From Streptomyces novaecaesareae (GTDB lineage: Bacteria > Actinomycetota > Actinomycetes > Streptomycetales > Streptomycetaceae): a DNA stretch of 64,000 nucleotides. Position 1 is the first letter of the stretch, and each line of letters begins with the position of its first letter. The stretch is taken from NCBI RefSeq assembly GCF_000716875.1, contig NZ_JNWQ01000032.1:9928-73927 (forward strand), read 5' to 3'. The notes beneath the pieces were generated by a model that worked only from the letters and a program-made list of their open reading frames with translations, had not been told where the DNA came from and ran no database searches. A program made the position numbers and the translations under genes. Positions 8,475-17,068 of this stretch are shown in pieces.

Positions 8475-8500
8475 GGAACCGCGTACGGCGGCGGGCCGTT
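8475..8500 (+). promoter_or_regulatory. Sigma-R/SigH-type promoter upstream of sigE
   Basis: GGAAC (8475-8479), exactly 18 nt, then GTT (8498-8500). This matches the ECF consensus GGAA[T/C]-N18-GTT used by Streptomyces sigma-R and mycobacterial SigH. The start codon of sigE lies about 60 nt downstream of the predicted +1. In M. tuberculosis, sigE is transcribed in part by SigH, so a conserved redox-to-envelope-stress cascade is plausible. Confidence 0.55.
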
Positions 8501-8567
8501 GTCATCACGGACCGGGTACGGGAGAGCTCCCGGGCACTTTTATCCGGGCTTGACGGGTGAGGTGGAT

Positions 8568-9440
8568 ATGGTGGTGGCCCTGCTGGGCAGAAGAGCCGAC
8601 CGAGGAGGTGTGGCCGAGGGCGACGTCCCCGTGCGGCGGCACTCCCGCGGCACCGCGTCGGCCCGTACGCCGAAGCCCGTGATGAACCAGTCTGCGCACT
8701 CCGACCTGGACCAGCCCGCCGCCGAGACGACGGCCGCCGGTACCACCGAGGCCCCTGCCCTCGCGACCTTCGCCGAGGCCCCCGCCCTCGCGACCTTCGC
8801 CGAGGGCCCCGACGCGCAGACCTGGACTCCGCCCACCTGGGAGGAGATCGTCGAGGCGCACAGCGCCCGCGTCTACCGGCTCGCCTACCGTCTGACGGGC
8901 AACCAGCACGACGCCGAGGATCTCACCCAGGAGGTCTTCGTCCGGGTCTTCCGATCGCTGTCCACCTACACCCCCGGCACGTTCGAGGGCTGGCTGCACC
9001 GGATCACCACCAACCTGTTCCTGGACATGGTCCGCCGCCGCCAGCGCATCCGCTTCGACGCGCTCGGCGAGGACGCGGCCGAGCGGCTCGCCTCCCGCGA
9101 GCCCAGCCCGGCGCAGCACTTCAGCGACACCCACTTCGACGCCGACGTCCAGCAGGCCCTGGACACCCTCGCCCCGGAGTTCCGGGCCGCCGTGGTGCTC
9201 TGCGACATCGAGGGCCTGTCGTACGAGGAGATCGCCGCCACGCTGGGCGTCAAGCTCGGCACCGTCCGCAGCCGCATCCACCGCGGCCGTTCGCACCTGC
9301 GCGCCGCGCTCAAGCACCGTGCCCCCGGCTCGGCCCCCGGCCGTGAGCGCCGCGGCGGCTCGGAGGAGCCGGTGCCGGTCGGCGTCGGCGCGGTGGAGGC
9401 CGCGGTCGCGCCCGGTGGGCGCGGACGGAGGCGATCGTGA
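8568..9440 (+). CDS. sigE: ECF RNA polymerase sigma factor, SigE
   Basis: 290 aa. The ATG at 8568 follows GGGTGAGGTGG. Sigma region 2 spans about 95-165, including [17 protein letters not shown] and the -10-binding [17 protein letters not shown]. Sigma region 4 spans about 200-250, with the helix-turn-helix [20 protein letters not shown]. The first 90 residues are a low-complexity extension containing a perfect tandem of APALATFAE (62-70 and 71-79). The stop codon overlaps the anti-sigma gene by 4 bp, and the O-methyltransferase lies divergently upstream. This is the sigE-rseA arrangement of actinobacteria, which controls cell-envelope stress. It is distinct from the cseABC-controlled S. coelicolor factor also named sigE. 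Confidence 0.88.
   Translation: MVVALLGRRADRGGVAEGDVPVRRHSRGTASARTPKPVMNQSAHSDLDQPAAETTAAGTTEAPALATFAEAPALATFAEGPDAQTWTPPTWEEIVEAHSARVYRLAYRLTGNQHDAEDLTQEVFVRVFRSLSTYTPGTFEGWLHRITTNLFLDMVRRRQRIRFDALGEDAAERLASREPSPAQHFSDTHFDADVQQALDTLAPEFRAAVVLCDIEGLSYEEIAATLGVKLGTVRSRIHRGRSHLRAALKHRAPGSAPGRERRGGSEEPVPVGVGAVEAAVAPGGRGRRRS
8751..8804 (+). repeat. Two tandem 27-bp units inside sigE
   Basis: Two copies of a 27-nt unit, each encoding APALATFAE, lie head to tail in the N-terminal extension of the sigma factor. The copies are almost identical at the DNA level. They change only the disordered N-terminus and not the sigma domains. Confidence 0.85.
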
Positions 9441-10459
9441 GCGGAACCAGCCGGTCCGGCTCGGACCGGTCGGACTCGTCCGGCCGGTCCCTGACCCGGC
9501 GGAGCTGGGCCCTGCCGGGTCGTCGCGGTACCGACGAACCCGGTGAGCCCGTGCTGCCCGCGCTGGCACTGCCCGCCGACACGGCACTGCACGCGCTGCC
9601 CGTACGGCCCGCCGAACCCGCCGCCGAGGAGCACCACCTCGGCGAGCGGCTGTCCGCCTTCCTGGACGGCGAACTCGGCCACGACTCGCGCGAGCGGGTC
9701 CAGGCCCACCTGGCGACCTGCCCGCAGTGCCTCGCCGAGGCCGACGAGGGCCGCGCCGTCAAGCACCTGCTGACCGGCACCGGCACGCCCGGCCCGTCCC
9801 CCTCGCTGATGGCCCGGCTGATGGCCGTCGGCAACCTCCCCGAGGACGGCCCGGCGGACGGCGACTGGCCGCCCGGGCGCGGGCGCCGCGATGACGACGA
9901 CGACCTGCCCGGCGGCGGGGTCGCCGCCACCGGCACGCTCGGCGGCAGCCGGCTCACCGGCGGCTCCTTCGGCCGCGGCGCCGGGGCCTCCTTCGGCGCG
10001 GGCGCGCTCGGCGCCGACACCCCGGTGCCCGGGGTCGACCCGCGCGCCTTCGGGCGCGGTGCCGTGCTGCGGCCGCTGATGGGGCGGCGTTCCGCCCGCC
10101 CCGAGCCCACCGCCGGTGAGGACCGTTCCGCCCGGACGCAGCCGGCCGCGGCCGCCGTCCGTGCCCCCGCGCGGGGGCGCCGCCTGGTCTTCGCCGCCGC
10201 GGGCGCCTTCTCCGTCGCCGCGGTCACGCTCGGCGGCGTCGGCGGGCTCAGCCCGCAGGGCGAGGAGCGTCACGGTACGACCGTCAGCCCGGCCGGCGGC
10301 AACGCCGGCACCGGCCGGGGCGGCCTCGTCCCGATGACCGCGCAGGTCCCGGTGGACTTCCCCGGCCGCCCGGTCGCCGCGACCCGCGAGGCGTCGCCGC
10401 CGTCGTCCCCGGAGCGCTACCCCGGCGGCCTCGCCGCCCAGCGCCAGCAGACCCGCTAG
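9437..10459 (+). CDS. rseA: Zinc-binding anti-sigma factor (RseA-like), membrane-anchored
   Basis: 340 aa. The GTG at 9437 overlaps the sigE stop (GTGA), so translation is coupled. The cytoplasmic ZAS domain lies near 65-110, with HLATCPQC giving H91, C95 and C98 as the redox-sensitive HxxxCxxC zinc site; H82 or a nearby residue is the likely fourth ligand. A long Gly/Ala/Asp-rich linker (about 115-245) leads to one membrane helix (about 249-271) and a 70-residue external tail. It should sequester SigE at the membrane. It is far longer than mycobacterial RseA (roughly 150 aa). Proteolytic release is inferred only. The usual neighbouring protease gene htrA is absent. Confidence 0.8.
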   Translation: MSGTSRSGSDRSDSSGRSLTRRSWALPGRRGTDEPGEPVLPALALPADTALHALPVRPAEPAAEEHHLGERLSAFLDGELGHDSRERVQAHLATCPQCLAEADEGRAVKHLLTGTGTPGPSPSLMARLMAVGNLPEDGPADGDWPPGRGRRDDDDDLPGGGVAATGTLGGSRLTGGSFGRGAGASFGAGALGADTPVPGVDPRAFGRGAVLRPLMGRRSARPEPTAGEDRSARTQPAAAAVRAPARGRRLVFAAAGAFSVAAVTLGGVGGLSPQGEERHGTTVSPAGGNAGTGRGGLVPMTAQVPVDFPGRPVAATREASPPSSPERYPGGLAAQRQQTR

Positions 10460-10606
10460 ACACACCCCAGGGCAGCGGCATCCGGCTCCCGGCGGCCCCT
10501 CGGCCACCGGCAGGTCTTTACCACGGCTTCATCGCAGCGTGGACCAGGGACTCGCCGGTGGCCATTACCCTGTAGGAACCGTCGTCCGACGAGCTAGGGA
10601 GCAAAG

Positions 10607-11035
10607 GTGTTCAGCGACGTAGGTGGGCTGGAGATCCTGACCCTGATCGTGATGGCGATCATCATCTTCGGTCCGGACAAGCTGCCGAAGCTGATCCAGG
10701 ACACCATGGGCTTCATCCGGAAGGTCCGCTCCTTCGCCGACAACGCGAAGGAGGACATCCGCAGCGAGCTCGGCCCGGAGTTCAAGGACTTCGAGTTCGA
10801 GGACCTCAACCCCAAGACCTTCGTCCGCAAGCAGCTCATGGGCGGCGACGAGGACCCGCTGGGCCTCAAGGACATGAAGGACTCGCTGGACATCCGCTCC
10901 GTCCTGGACGACAAGCCGGCGGCACCGGTGAACGGCCGCAGCGTCAGCTTCGAGAAGTCCGCCCCGGCGCCCGCCTCCGCCGGTGCCCCGCTGGCCCCCG
11001 GCGAGCGGCCCCCGTTCGACCCCGACGCCACCTGA
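10607..11035 (+). CDS. tatB: Sec-independent protein translocase subunit TatB
   Basis: 142 aa from GTG 10607, preceded by AGGGAGC. The N-terminus is the Tat hairpin: a short membrane helix (EILTLIVMAIIIF, about 7-19), the GPDKLPKL hinge, and an amphipathic helix continuing to about 55. A charged and Pro-rich cytoplasmic tail follows. TatB partners TatC in recognising twin-arginine signal peptides for folded-protein export. It lies directly downstream of the anti-sigma gene with 147 bp between them. In mycobacteria htrA sits between them. Confidence 0.92.
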   Translation: MFSDVGGLEILTLIVMAIIIFGPDKLPKLIQDTMGFIRKVRSFADNAKEDIRSELGPEFKDFEFEDLNPKTFVRKQLMGGDEDPLGLKDMKDSLDIRSVLDDKPAAPVNGRSVSFEKSAPAPASAGAPLAPGERPPFDPDAT

Positions 11036-11098
11036 CCGGCTCCTGGCCTGCCCCTGACCGGTACCTGACCGGTACTCCGGTCACGACGCCCGGCAGTA

Positions 11099-11142
11099 CG
11101 CCACCGCCCCGCCCGGCCGCCCGGCTGAGCGGGGCGGTGGCG
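11099..11142 (+). terminator. Intrinsic terminator after tatB
   Basis: A perfect 14-bp inverted repeat (CGCCACCGCCCCGC and its complement) with a 16-nt loop lies 64 nt after the tatB stop. No strong T-run follows, which is usual for Streptomyces terminators. Confidence 0.75.
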
Positions 11143-11291
11143 TGTGCGCCGCTATTGTGCTGATTGTTCCCGCTGAGCCGTCCGTCACATTCCGCGCCGT
11201 CATGGCCCGGGAACGGCCACCGGGAACGCCGCGGTACGCCACCATGGGAGCGCGCCACGGCAGGCACACGTGCGTTTGAGGAGGCCCGGGG

Positions 11292-11960
11292 ATGGACGCG
11301 ACGAGTCAGGCGGGAGGGGCGACGGTCACGGCCGGCGGCCCGGTGGTCGGCGGACAGGCCGGCCCGGCGGACCCGCTGGTGCCCTACCTGTCCGCGGACT
11401 TCCCCTGGTACGGGCTGGACGAGGGCTGGAGCGGCCGCCGCTACCTGATGCAGGCCGGCGCCGGCGGCCGGGCCACGGGCAGCGTCGACTACGGCTCGCT
11501 CGGCCACGGCGACGAGCCGGCCAAGCAGTACGAGCCGCGCGACATGCGCAAGTTCGCGGCCGTGGTCACCATGGCCCGCCGGGACAGCCGCCGCAGCGCC
11601 GACAACACCGGCACCCTGGAGGCGACGTCCGCGTCCTCCGCCGCCTGGCTGGCCGGCTCCGGCCTGCTCGCCGCGACCTGGCCCGGGCAACTGGACCGCG
11701 CGCTGCGCCAGGACTGGCTGGACCAGCAGAGCAGCCTCGCCTGGGACCTCGCCGACGACCTGGCCGGCCCCGGCTGGTCCAGCCTGAGCCTGCCGGTCAA
11801 CGGCCTGCCGCAGTCCTTCCGCTACCGCGAGTCCGAGTACGGCTGGGTGCTGGCCGGCGAGGCCCCCGGCGTCCTGCTCGGCGCCTACGGCCGCGGTGTC
11901 AGCGCCTACGGCATCGGCTTCTCCAGCGTCCCCGACCTGGCCGCCTACACCCGGCCGTAG
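11292..11960 (+). CDS. Conserved hypothetical protein
   Basis: 222 aa from ATG 11292, preceded by GAGGCCCGGGG. No signal peptide or membrane helix is visible. The protein has a Gly/Ala-rich start, a central segment rich in Trp and Tyr (FPWYGLDEGWSGRRYL), and a C-terminal part ending YGRGVSAYGIGFSSVPDL, which suggests a compact cytosolic beta-rich fold. Codon use is normal for the genome, so the gene is real. I do not recognise the family. It lies between tatB and mrp and shares a long bidirectional terminator with mrp. Confidence 0.7.
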   Translation: MDATSQAGGATVTAGGPVVGGQAGPADPLVPYLSADFPWYGLDEGWSGRRYLMQAGAGGRATGSVDYGSLGHGDEPAKQYEPRDMRKFAAVVTMARRDSRRSADNTGTLEATSASSAAWLAGSGLLAATWPGQLDRALRQDWLDQQSSLAWDLADDLAGPGWSSLSLPVNGLPQSFRYRESEYGWVLAGEAPGVLLGAYGRGVSAYGIGFSSVPDLAAYTRP

Positions 11961-11972
11961 GGTCCACCGGCA

Positions 11973-12017
11973 CGACGAAGGGCTGGGGTGGTGGAACACC
12001 ACCCCAGCCCTTCGTCG
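11973..12017. terminator. Bidirectional terminator between the hypothetical gene and mrp
   Basis: A perfect 21-bp stem (CGACGAAGGGCTGGGGTGGTG paired with its complement) closes a GAA triloop between convergent stop codons. It is the strongest hairpin in the window and would serve both genes. Confidence 0.92.
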
Positions 12018-12023
12018 GTCATG

Positions 12024-13184
12024 TCAGAACTTGTTCTTGGGCGTCAGGCCGAGCGACATCCCGGACAGCCCGCGCTGGCGGCCGCCGAGCTTGCCGGCCA
12101 CCGCGCGCAGGGCGGCGCCGGCCGGGGAGTCGGGGGCGGCGAGCACGACCGGGCGGCCGTCGTCGCCGCCCTCGCGCAGCCGTACGTCGATCGGGATCGA
12201 GCCGAGCACCGGGACGGTCGCGCCGACCGTGCGGGTGAGCGCGTCCGCGACGGTCTGGCCGCCGCCGGTGCCGAAGACGTCGATCATCTCGTCGCAGTGC
12301 GGGCACGGCATGCCGGACATGTTCTCGATCACGCCGACGATCTTCTGGTGGGTCTGCACCGCGATGGTGCCGGCCCGCTCGGCCACCTCGGCGGCGGCCA
12401 TCTGCGGGGTGGTGACGATCAGGATCTCCGCGTTGGGGACCAGCTGGGCCACCGAGATCGCGATGTCGCCGGTGCCGGGCGGCAGGTCCAGCAGCAGCAC
12501 GTCCAGGTCGCCCCAGTACACGTCGGCGAGGAACTGCTGGAGCGCGCGGTGCAGCATCGGGCCGCGCCAGACCACCGGGGCGTTGCCCGGGGTGAACATG
12601 CCGATCGAGATGACCTTCACGCCGTTCGCCTGCGGCGGCATGATCATGTCCTGGACCTGGGTCGGCCGGCCCTCGACGCCCAGCATGCGCGGCACGCTGT
12701 GGCCGTAGATGTCGGCGTCCACGACGGCGACCTTCAGGCCGTCCGCGGCCATCGCGGCCGCCAGGTTGACCGTCACCGAGGACTTGCCGACGCCACCCTT
12801 GCCGGAGGCGACGGCGTAGACCCGGGTCAGCGTGCCCGGCTTGGCGAACGGGATCTCCCGCTCGGGGGCGCCGCCGCGCAGCAGCTGGGAGAGCTCCTTG
12901 CGCTGCTCGTCGCTCATCACGTCGAGCTCGACCTCGACACCGGTCACGCCGGGGACCTTGCCGACCGCCTCGCGGACCCGGGTGACGATGGTGTCGCGCA
13001 TCGGGCAGCCGGAGACCGTCAGGTAGACCGCGACGCGCACCGCGCCGCCCTCGGCGATCTCGACCGATTTCACCATGCCGATCTCGGTGATCGGGCGGTT
13101 GATCTCCGGGTCGTTGACGGTCGCCAGCGCCTGGCGTACGGACTCCTCCGTGACGCCGGCCGCGACCTCTGTCTCGTTGGCCAT
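12024..13184 (-). CDS. mrp: Mrp/NBP35-type iron-sulfur carrier ATPase
   Basis: 386 aa. An N-terminal DUF59/MIP18-like domain (about 12-90, with C60 in VSGCPMRD) precedes a deviant Walker A P-loop, ASGKGGVGKSS (about 126-136), and the rest of a MinD-like ATPase. The CxxC of MPCPHC near residue 290 is the cluster-bridging motif of ApbC/Mrp scaffolds. The role is assembly or delivery of Fe-S clusters. There is no Shine-Dalgarno; TACCAT (13196-13191) sits 6 nt before the ATG, so a leaderless transcript is likely. Mrp closes the sigE-tatB block in mycobacteria too (Rv1229c). Confidence 0.9.
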   Translation of the reverse strand: MANETEVAAGVTEESVRQALATVNDPEINRPITEIGMVKSVEIAEGGAVRVAVYLTVSGCPMRDTIVTRVREAVGKVPGVTGVEVELDVMSDEQRKELSQLLRGGAPEREIPFAKPGTLTRVYAVASGKGGVGKSSVTVNLAAAMAADGLKVAVVDADIYGHSVPRMLGVEGRPTQVQDMIMPPQANGVKVISIGMFTPGNAPVVWRGPMLHRALQQFLADVYWGDLDVLLLDLPPGTGDIAISVAQLVPNAEILIVTTPQMAAAEVAERAGTIAVQTHQKIVGVIENMSGMPCPHCDEMIDVFGTGGGQTVADALTRTVGATVPVLGSIPIDVRLREGGDDGRPVVLAAPDSPAGAALRAVAGKLGGRQRGLSGMSLGLTPKNKF

Positions 13185-13306
13185 GCCTTGATGGTACGGC
13201 GCCGGGCGAACCGCTTAACCCGCCGGTAGCGTGCCGCCGGTCACAGCGACGGCACAGCGGCGGCATCACGGCGGCGGAGCGCCGACGGAGCGCGGCCGGA
13301 GCGCCG

Positions 13307-13942
13307 TCAGAGCGGCTCGGGGGCCTCCCGGCGCTCCTCGATCTCCCTGAGCAGGGACTGCAGTTCGCTGCGGATGAAGTCACGGGTGGCGACCTCGCCG
13401 AGCCCGTGCCGCAGGGCCGCGACCTCACGGGTCAGGTACTCGGTGTCCGCGATGTTGCGGTCGCTGCGGGCCCGGTCCTGCTCCATGTTGACCCGGTCCC
13501 GGTTGTCCTGGCGGTTCTGCGCCAGCAGGATCAGCGGGGCCGCGTACGAGGCCTGCAGGGACAGCGCCAGGGTCAGGAAGATGAACGGGTACTCGTCGAA
13601 GCGCACGGTCGCCGGCAGCAGCGTGTTCCACGCTATCCAGATGACGACCACCACCGTCATCCAGACGATGAACCGACCGGTGCCGAGGAAGCGGGCGATC
13701 CGCTCGGACAGGACGCCGAAGGCCTCCGGGTCGTAGGAGGGCAGCGAGAGCAGGCCGGGCCGTGCGGTGCGCGGCTGGTCGAGCCGGGTGCGGCCGGTGC
13801 CGGTGATCGGGGCGGTGTCCGTGCGGCGCTCGCGGCTGCCCTCGCGGGTGCGCAGCTCGCGGAGCTGGCGCAGCTGCCGCAGTTCGCCCTGGAGGCGGCG
13901 GCGCGCGGAGTCGTCCGGCCTGCCGTTGCGGTCACCGTCCAC
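13307..13942 (-). CDS. DUF1003 inner-membrane protein
   Basis: 211 aa. The basic N-terminal 60 residues precede two adjacent membrane helices (FIVWMTVVVVIWIAW at about 90-107 and FIFLTLALSLQASYAAPLIL at about 120-140). The conserved DUF1003 tail LLAQNRQDNRDR follows, then a long charged helix ending RREAPEPL. Its GTG start lies inside the 3' end of the upstream MgtE-N/CBS gene (11-bp overlap), so the pair is translationally coupled. The role is unknown. The same pairing is found in other actinobacteria, suggesting that the two proteins act together at the membrane. Confidence 0.83.
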   Translation of the reverse strand: MDGDRNGRPDDSARRRLQGELRQLRQLRELRTREGSRERRTDTAPITGTGRTRLDQPRTARPGLLSLPSYDPEAFGVLSERIARFLGTGRFIVWMTVVVVIWIAWNTLLPATVRFDEYPFIFLTLALSLQASYAAPLILLAQNRQDNRDRVNMEQDRARSDRNIADTEYLTREVAALRHGLGEVATRDFIRSELQSLLREIEERREAPEPL

Positions 13943-15230
13943 CGGTCACCCCTTCCGTCTCGTCGTGCCGGATGTCGTCGTGGGCGTGCAGTGCGGCGTC
14001 GCGCCAGTCCTCCGGCAGCAGGTGGTCGAGCACGTCGTCGACGGTCACCGCGCCGAGCAGGTGGTCCATCTCGTCCACGACCGGCGCGGCGACCAGGTTG
14101 TAGGTCGCCAGGTAGCTGGTGATCAGCGACAGCGGGGTGTCCGGCGGCAGCGGGTCGAGGTCGTCGTCCACCAGCGAGCCGACCAGCACGTACGGGGGCT
14201 CGCGCAGCAGCCGCTGGAAGTGCACGGTGCCCAGGTAGCGGCCGGTCGGGGTCTCGTTCGGCGGGCGGCAGACGAAGACCTGCGCGGCGAGGGCGGGCTT
14301 GTGGTCGCGGACCCGGACCCGGGCCAGCGCCTCGGCGACCGTCGCGTCCGGCTCCAGGACGACGGGCTCGGTGGTCATCAGACCGCCGGCGGTGTCCTCC
14401 TCGTACGTCAGCAGGCGGCGCACCGGCGCGGCCTCGTCCGGCTCCATCAGCTGGAGCAGCCGCTCCGCCTCGTCGCCGGGCAGTTCGGAGAGCAGGTCGG
14501 CGGCGTCGTCCGGGTCCATCGCCTCCAGGACGTCGGCGGCGCGCTCCTCCTGGAGCTTGCCGATGATCTCGACCTGGTCGTCCTCGGGGAGCTCCTCCAG
14601 GACGTCGGCCAGCCGCTCGTCGTCCAGTGCGGCGGCCACCTCGGCGCGGCGCTTGGAGGACAGGTGGTGCATCACGCTGGCGAGGTCGGCGGGGCGCAGC
14701 TGCTCGAAGGTGGCGAGCAGGTTGGCGGCGCCCTGGTCCTGTTCGGGCAGTGAGAAGCCGGTGACGTCCTGCCAGTCCAGGGTGAGCCGTTCGCCCTTGC
14801 CCTTGCGCAGCCGCCCGGCGCGGCCGAGCTGGACGAAGACCTTGCTGATCTCCCACTCGCGCAGCCGGGTCTGCACCATGCCGACGTCCAGCACGGTGAC
14901 GTCCTCACCGGTCTTGGACCAGGTGACGGTGCGGTCCAGTAGTTCGGCGAGCACCAGGGTCTCGGACGGGCGCTGCTCGAAGCGGCGCAGGTTGATCACG
15001 CCGGTGGTGAGCACCTGGCCGGACTCCAGGCTGGTGACCCGGGTCATCGGCAGGAAGATCCGGCGCCGGCCGACCACCTCGACCACCAGGCCGAGGACGC
15101 GCGGCGGGCGGCCGCCGAGCCGCAGTGAGACGACGACGTCCCGGACCCGCCCGACCTGGTCGCCGTTCGGGTCGAAGACCGCGAGGGCGGAAAGGTGGGA
15201 GATGAAGACCCGGGTGCCTGGCCCTGCCAT
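13932..15230 (-). CDS. PRC-barrel / MgtE-N / CBS-domain protein lacking a transporter domain
   Basis: 432 aa from ATG 15230, preceded by GAGGGAG. Domain order: PRC-barrel-like beta domain (about 1-160), MgtE N-terminal superhelix (about 170-280, with repeated LPEDD/MDPDDAADLL/LPGDE units), and two CBS motifs (about 285-420). In true MgtE the N and CBS domains sense Mg2+ and gate the C-terminal pore, but here that pore is missing. It probably acts as a soluble regulator, perhaps Mg2+- or nucleotide-responsive. It is coupled to DUF1003, and corA lies 2 kb away, which fits a magnesium theme (inference). Confidence 0.78.
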   Translation of the reverse strand: MAGPGTRVFISHLSALAVFDPNGDQVGRVRDVVVSLRLGGRPPRVLGLVVEVVGRRRIFLPMTRVTSLESGQVLTTGVINLRRFEQRPSETLVLAELLDRTVTWSKTGEDVTVLDVGMVQTRLREWEISKVFVQLGRAGRLRKGKGERLTLDWQDVTGFSLPEQDQGAANLLATFEQLRPADLASVMHHLSSKRRAEVAAALDDERLADVLEELPEDDQVEIIGKLQEERAADVLEAMDPDDAADLLSELPGDEAERLLQLMEPDEAAPVRRLLTYEEDTAGGLMTTEPVVLEPDATVAEALARVRVRDHKPALAAQVFVCRPPNETPTGRYLGTVHFQRLLREPPYVLVGSLVDDDLDPLPPDTPLSLITSYLATYNLVAAPVVDEMDHLLGAVTVDDVLDHLLPEDWRDAALHAHDDIRHDETEGVTGGR

Positions 15231-15357
15231 GGACTCCCTCGACTCGCTCGACGCCGTGCGTGGTGCGCCGGGGCACCCGCGGCCAAGGCTACCCGCGTGC
15301 GCGGGGCCCGGCCCGCGGAGGCACGGTAACGGTCGAAGGAGTCCTCGGCGTGAACCT

Positions 15358-15897
15358 TCAACGGCGCTTGAACAGCAGTTTGGGCAGGCCGGCCGGGATC
15401 GGGCGGCGGGTGGTGGCCGGGGTGGGCATCGGCTCGGCGCTGTGCGAGCCGTCCGGCATCGCGCCCGGGTGCTCGGTGAGCGGGCCGGCGGGCTCCAGCC
15501 GCAGCACCCGGCACTCGCGGGCCCAGCGCTCGGCGATGGTGTCGGTGTCGGGCGCGTTCAGCCGCTTGCCCTTGAGCTCCTCGACGGCGCCCAGCCAGGC
15601 CTCGCTGTCCGGTGCCAGTTCGACCACCCGGGCGTTCCAGCCGGTGAGCCGGCCGCCCTTGTCCTTGCTGCGGACGGTCACCGCGGCCCCGGTGCCGGGG
15701 GCCAGGCCGTGCAGCGGCTGCTCGCCGCCCCCGCCGACCACCACGACCGCGCCGTCGTGCCAGGCGTGCCACAGCGGCCGGGCCTGCTCCTGCCCGTCGG
15801 CGCGCACCCAGAGCAGACCGGACTTCTTCGCGGCCTCCTCCAGCAGGGCCTGGTCGAGGAAGGCGTCGGCAGTCGCGGCGGCGGGCGTACGGTCCAT
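15358..15897 (-). CDS. Hypothetical protein, possible split-barrel flavin-binding fold
   Basis: 179 aa from ATG 15897. The central part (SGLLWVRADGQEQARPLWHAWHDGAVVVV, then AAVTVRSKD) resembles the beta-barrel of pyridoxamine-phosphate-oxidase-like proteins. The flavin-contact residues are not clear enough to be certain. The C-terminal 45 residues are Pro-rich and basic. No signal peptide or membrane helix is seen. Codon use supports a real gene. It runs in the same direction as the MgtE-N/CBS gene, 127 bp upstream of it. The function is unassigned. Confidence 0.65.
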   Translation of the reverse strand: MDRTPAAATADAFLDQALLEEAAKKSGLLWVRADGQEQARPLWHAWHDGAVVVVGGGGEQPLHGLAPGTGAAVTVRSKDKGGRLTGWNARVVELAPDSEAWLGAVEELKGKRLNAPDTDTIAERWARECRVLRLEPAGPLTEHPGAMPDGSHSAEPMPTPATTRRPIPAGLPKLLFKRR

Positions 15898-15970
15898 GGC
15901 GGACAGCGTACGGCTTTCCCGCCCCTTCCCGTCCGCCGGATGTCTCAGCCTCCGGGCGACAGTTCCATTG

Positions 15971-16020
15971 GCGCGCCACGGGCCTTACCGTATGAGCGCA
16001 CCACGGGCCTTGCCGTACGA
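15971..16020 (+). repeat. Tandem 25-bp direct repeat upstream of the DMT transporter
   Basis: Two abutting 25-nt units (GCGC[G/A]CCACGGGCCTT[A/G]CC, then GTA[T/C]GA) differ at only three positions and end 33 bp before the GTG at 16054. They lie in the short gap between divergent genes, so they could be regulator binding sites. No function is known. Confidence 0.7.
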
Positions 16021-16053
16021 GAACCCGCCACCGCGACCAGCAGAAGGAGCGCC

Positions 16054-17028
16054 GTGCCCGCCGCCCGGCCCACGACCGCAGCCGTCCCCGCCGACACCGC
16101 TGTCCCCGCCGACACCGCCATCGGCGCCGACACCGCCGTCGGCGCCGGCCCGGGGCCGACGCACCCGCTCCCCACCCTCGACCTGCTGCTGCTCGCCGTC
16201 TCGATCGGCGGCATCTCGCTCTCCGGCCCGCTGATCAGCGCCACCGCCGCGCCCGCGCTGGCGATCGCCTTCTGGCGCAACGTCATGTCGGTCGGCGCCC
16301 TCGGCCCGTACGCGCTGCTGCGCCACCGTGCCGAGCTGCGCGGGATCGGCCGCCGGGCGCTGCTGCTCGCGATCGCGGCCGGGGCGCTGCTCGCCGTCCA
16401 CTTCGCGCTCTGGATGCCCAGCCTGCGGATGACCTCGGTGGCCTCCGCCACCGCCCTGGTCACCACCACCCCGCTGTGGACCATCCTGCTGATGCGGCTG
16501 ATGGGCGTCCGGGCGCCGCGCATGGTCTGGCTGGGTACGGTGGTGGCCTTCGCCGGCGTGCTGGTGCTGACCGGGGTCGACCTCTCGCTCTCCCCGCGGG
16601 CGCTGCTCGGCGACGCGCTCGCCCTCGCCGCCGGCCTGGCCGCGGCCGGGTACATGCTGCTGGGCGCCGAGGTCCGCAGGACGGTGAGCACCACCGCGTA
16701 CACCCTGGTCTGCTACGCCACCACGGCGGTGGGCCTGCTCGGCATCTGCCTGGTCGCCGGGACTCCGCTGGCCGGGTGGCCGGCCGGGGCGTGGTGGCAG
16801 ATCGCGCTGCTGATGGTCACCGCCCAACTGCTCGGCCACTCGCTGAGCAGCCGCGTGGTGCGCAACCTCGGCCCGTCCATCACCTCCACCGCGATCCTCC
16901 TGGAGACTCCGGGGGCGGCACTGATCGCCGCCCTCTGGCTGGGCCAGTGGCCGCCGGTGGCCGCCTATCCGGCGGTGGTGCTGATCCTGCTCGGGCTGGT
17001 CCTGGTGGCGCGCGGCGGGCGGCGCTGA
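16054..17028 (+). CDS. EamA/DMT-family transporter
   Basis: 324 aa from GTG 16054, preceded by AAGGAG at an ideal distance. After a 45-residue Ala/Thr-rich leader with imperfect five-residue repeats (VPADT, IGADT) come ten predicted membrane helices in two EamA halves (about 50-180 and 185-320). Typical words are AFWRNVMSVGALGPYALL and LETPGAALIAALWLGQ. Members of this family export amino acids or other metabolites; the substrate is unknown. The stop codon is embedded in a terminator shared with corA. Confidence 0.83.
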   Translation: MPAARPTTAAVPADTAVPADTAIGADTAVGAGPGPTHPLPTLDLLLLAVSIGGISLSGPLISATAAPALAIAFWRNVMSVGALGPYALLRHRAELRGIGRRALLLAIAAGALLAVHFALWMPSLRMTSVASATALVTTTPLWTILLMRLMGVRAPRMVWLGTVVAFAGVLVLTGVDLSLSPRALLGDALALAAGLAAAGYMLLGAEVRRTVSTTAYTLVCYATTAVGLLGICLVAGTPLAGWPAGAWWQIALLMVTAQLLGHSLSSRVVRNLGPSITSTAILLETPGAALIAALWLGQWPPVAAYPAVVLILLGLVLVARGGRR

Positions 17029-17068
17029 GGCGCACCCCGGCCCGCGCGGCGCCGGGGGTGCGCCTCAG
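17025..17068. terminator. Bidirectional terminator overlapping both stop codons
   Basis: A 14-bp perfect stem (CTGAGGCGCACCCC and its complement) contains the TGA of the DMT transporter in one arm and the TGA of corA in the other. Both genes therefore end inside the hairpin. Confidence 0.88.

Noticed and set aside
13252..13318. Possible fourth copy of the dispersed GAGCGCC repeat at the end of the DUF1003 gene
   Set aside because: Only GGAGCGCCG and AGAGCG words are shared. The diagnostic CCCGGAGGCGAG end is missing, so chance similarity at this GC content is likely.
14299..16050. Plus-strand frame continuous with the DMT transporter
   Set aside because: The upstream part is antisense to the MgtE-N/CBS gene and the hypothetical protein. 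The good ribosome site AAGGAG precedes GTG 16054.
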